Below are positions 45,108-45,194 of a stretch of 45,194 nt of DNA, one piece after another. Position numbers and translations under genes: made by a program. This stretch comes from Candidatus Zhuqueibacterota bacterium. Lineage in GTDB: Bacteria > Zhuqueibacterota > Zhuqueibacteria > Thermofontimicrobiales > Thiofontviventaceae. The notes beneath the pieces are model-generated. The model saw nothing but the letters and a program-made list of their open reading frames with translations. It had not been told where the DNA came from and did no database searches. Numbering within the stretch: position 1 is the first letter of the stretch; each line of letters begins with the position of its first letter. The stretch is taken from positions 1-45,194 of the forward strand of contig JAFGOE010000119.1 in the NCBI GenBank assembly GCA_016926625.1. The letters are read 5' to 3'.

Positions 45108-45194
45108 TGATCTTGCCACAAAAAAGTGGACACATGGTTAAGTTAGGCAGCATTATTAAAATTAGCGAATTCAACGGGTGTTTTATCTCCTAAC
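45108..45194 (-). mobile_element. end of an IS3-family insertion sequence (rest outside window)
   Basis: From 45108 the sequence reads TGATCTTGCCACAAAAAAG followed by TGGACAC, the style of IS3-family terminal inverted repeats (TG start, CCC/CCA, A-run, GTGGACAC). Immediately inside is the end of a transposase gene. The other end, and thus the target duplication, is beyond the window. Confidence 0.65.
45143..45193 (-). CDS. IS3-family transposase OrfB, last 16 codons
   Basis: On the minus strand the window edge reads LGDKTPVEFANFNNAA and then stop. This matches the conserved C-terminal end of IS3-family OrfB integrases, whose last motif is usually (H)S-x-LG-x-KTPxEFA after the catalytic DDE domain. 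The call rests on this short motif plus the adjoining terminal repeat. Confidence 0.65.
   Translation of the reverse strand, partial: LGDKTPVEFANFNNAA

Overview
The window looks like a chromosomal segment of an uncultured, anaerobic or fermentative Gram-negative bacterium of the FCB (Fibrobacterota-Chlorobiota-Bacteroidota) side of the tree, for example a Calditrichota/KSB1/Marinimicrobia-like lineage. This placement is inferred from gene content and style only: many beta-barrel proteins with signal peptides ending in AQ or SQ, a DUF5020 protein, an FnIII-like secreted protein with the VIERS motif, ExbB/ExbD/TonB/TPR envelope operons, pyruvate:ferredoxin oxidoreductase with ADP-forming acetyl-CoA synthetase, and promoters whose -10 region reads TAnnTTTG. 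No rRNA, tRNA or CRISPR array was recognised.

Layout. (1) 1-1051: the end of a TonB-like protein, a good terminator and a small lipoprotein. (2) 1106-10059, minus strand: an eight-gene envelope operon, in transcription order a beta-barrel protein, two large TPR proteins, a small exported protein, ExbB, two ExbD proteins (one lacking the usual membrane Asp) and an FHA-like/TM/AgmX-PglI protein. Its parts list resembles the Agl-Glt trans-envelope machinery of Myxococcus. (3) 10682-14172, minus: MoxR ATPase, DUF58 protein and NlpC/P60 peptidase in one tight operon. (4) 14394-18664: rlmN, then on the minus strand ccmA-ccmB, an NAD-dependent epimerase and an FnIII-like secreted protein. (5) 18765-30825, plus: a metabolic block (fumarase, Ca2+-type P-ATPase, a dihydroorotate-dehydrogenase-like flavoprotein, ADP-forming acetyl-CoA synthetase, pyruvate:ferredoxin oxidoreductase). 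Four of its gaps hold hairpin elements built from 9-bp units. PFOR plus ADP-forming synthetase implies pyruvate to acetate with ATP gain and reduced ferredoxin.

(6) 31309-38237, plus, visibly AT-rich: the most interesting part. A consensus promoter and a leader with a short ORF precede three tightly spaced genes: a 1755-residue cytoplasmic histidine kinase with eight predicted GAF domains, a stand-alone receiver protein, and a receiver fused to a TIR-like nucleotide-binding domain. Kinase, free receiver and receiver-effector is the layout of the Detocs anti-phage two-component systems, here with a TIR-like domain where Detocs usually has a purine nucleoside phosphorylase. I read it as a candidate Detocs-like immune or cell-suicide system.

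(7) 38669-45194: an accessory region with a DUF5020 outer-membrane protein, a 235-bp tandem repeat, a GPH-type sugar:cation symporter, a remnant of a CPBP (CAAX-like) membrane protease, an outer-membrane protein overlapping an S41-peptidase lipoprotein, a small membrane protein, and at the right edge the end of an IS3-family element lying directly against that protein's start codon.
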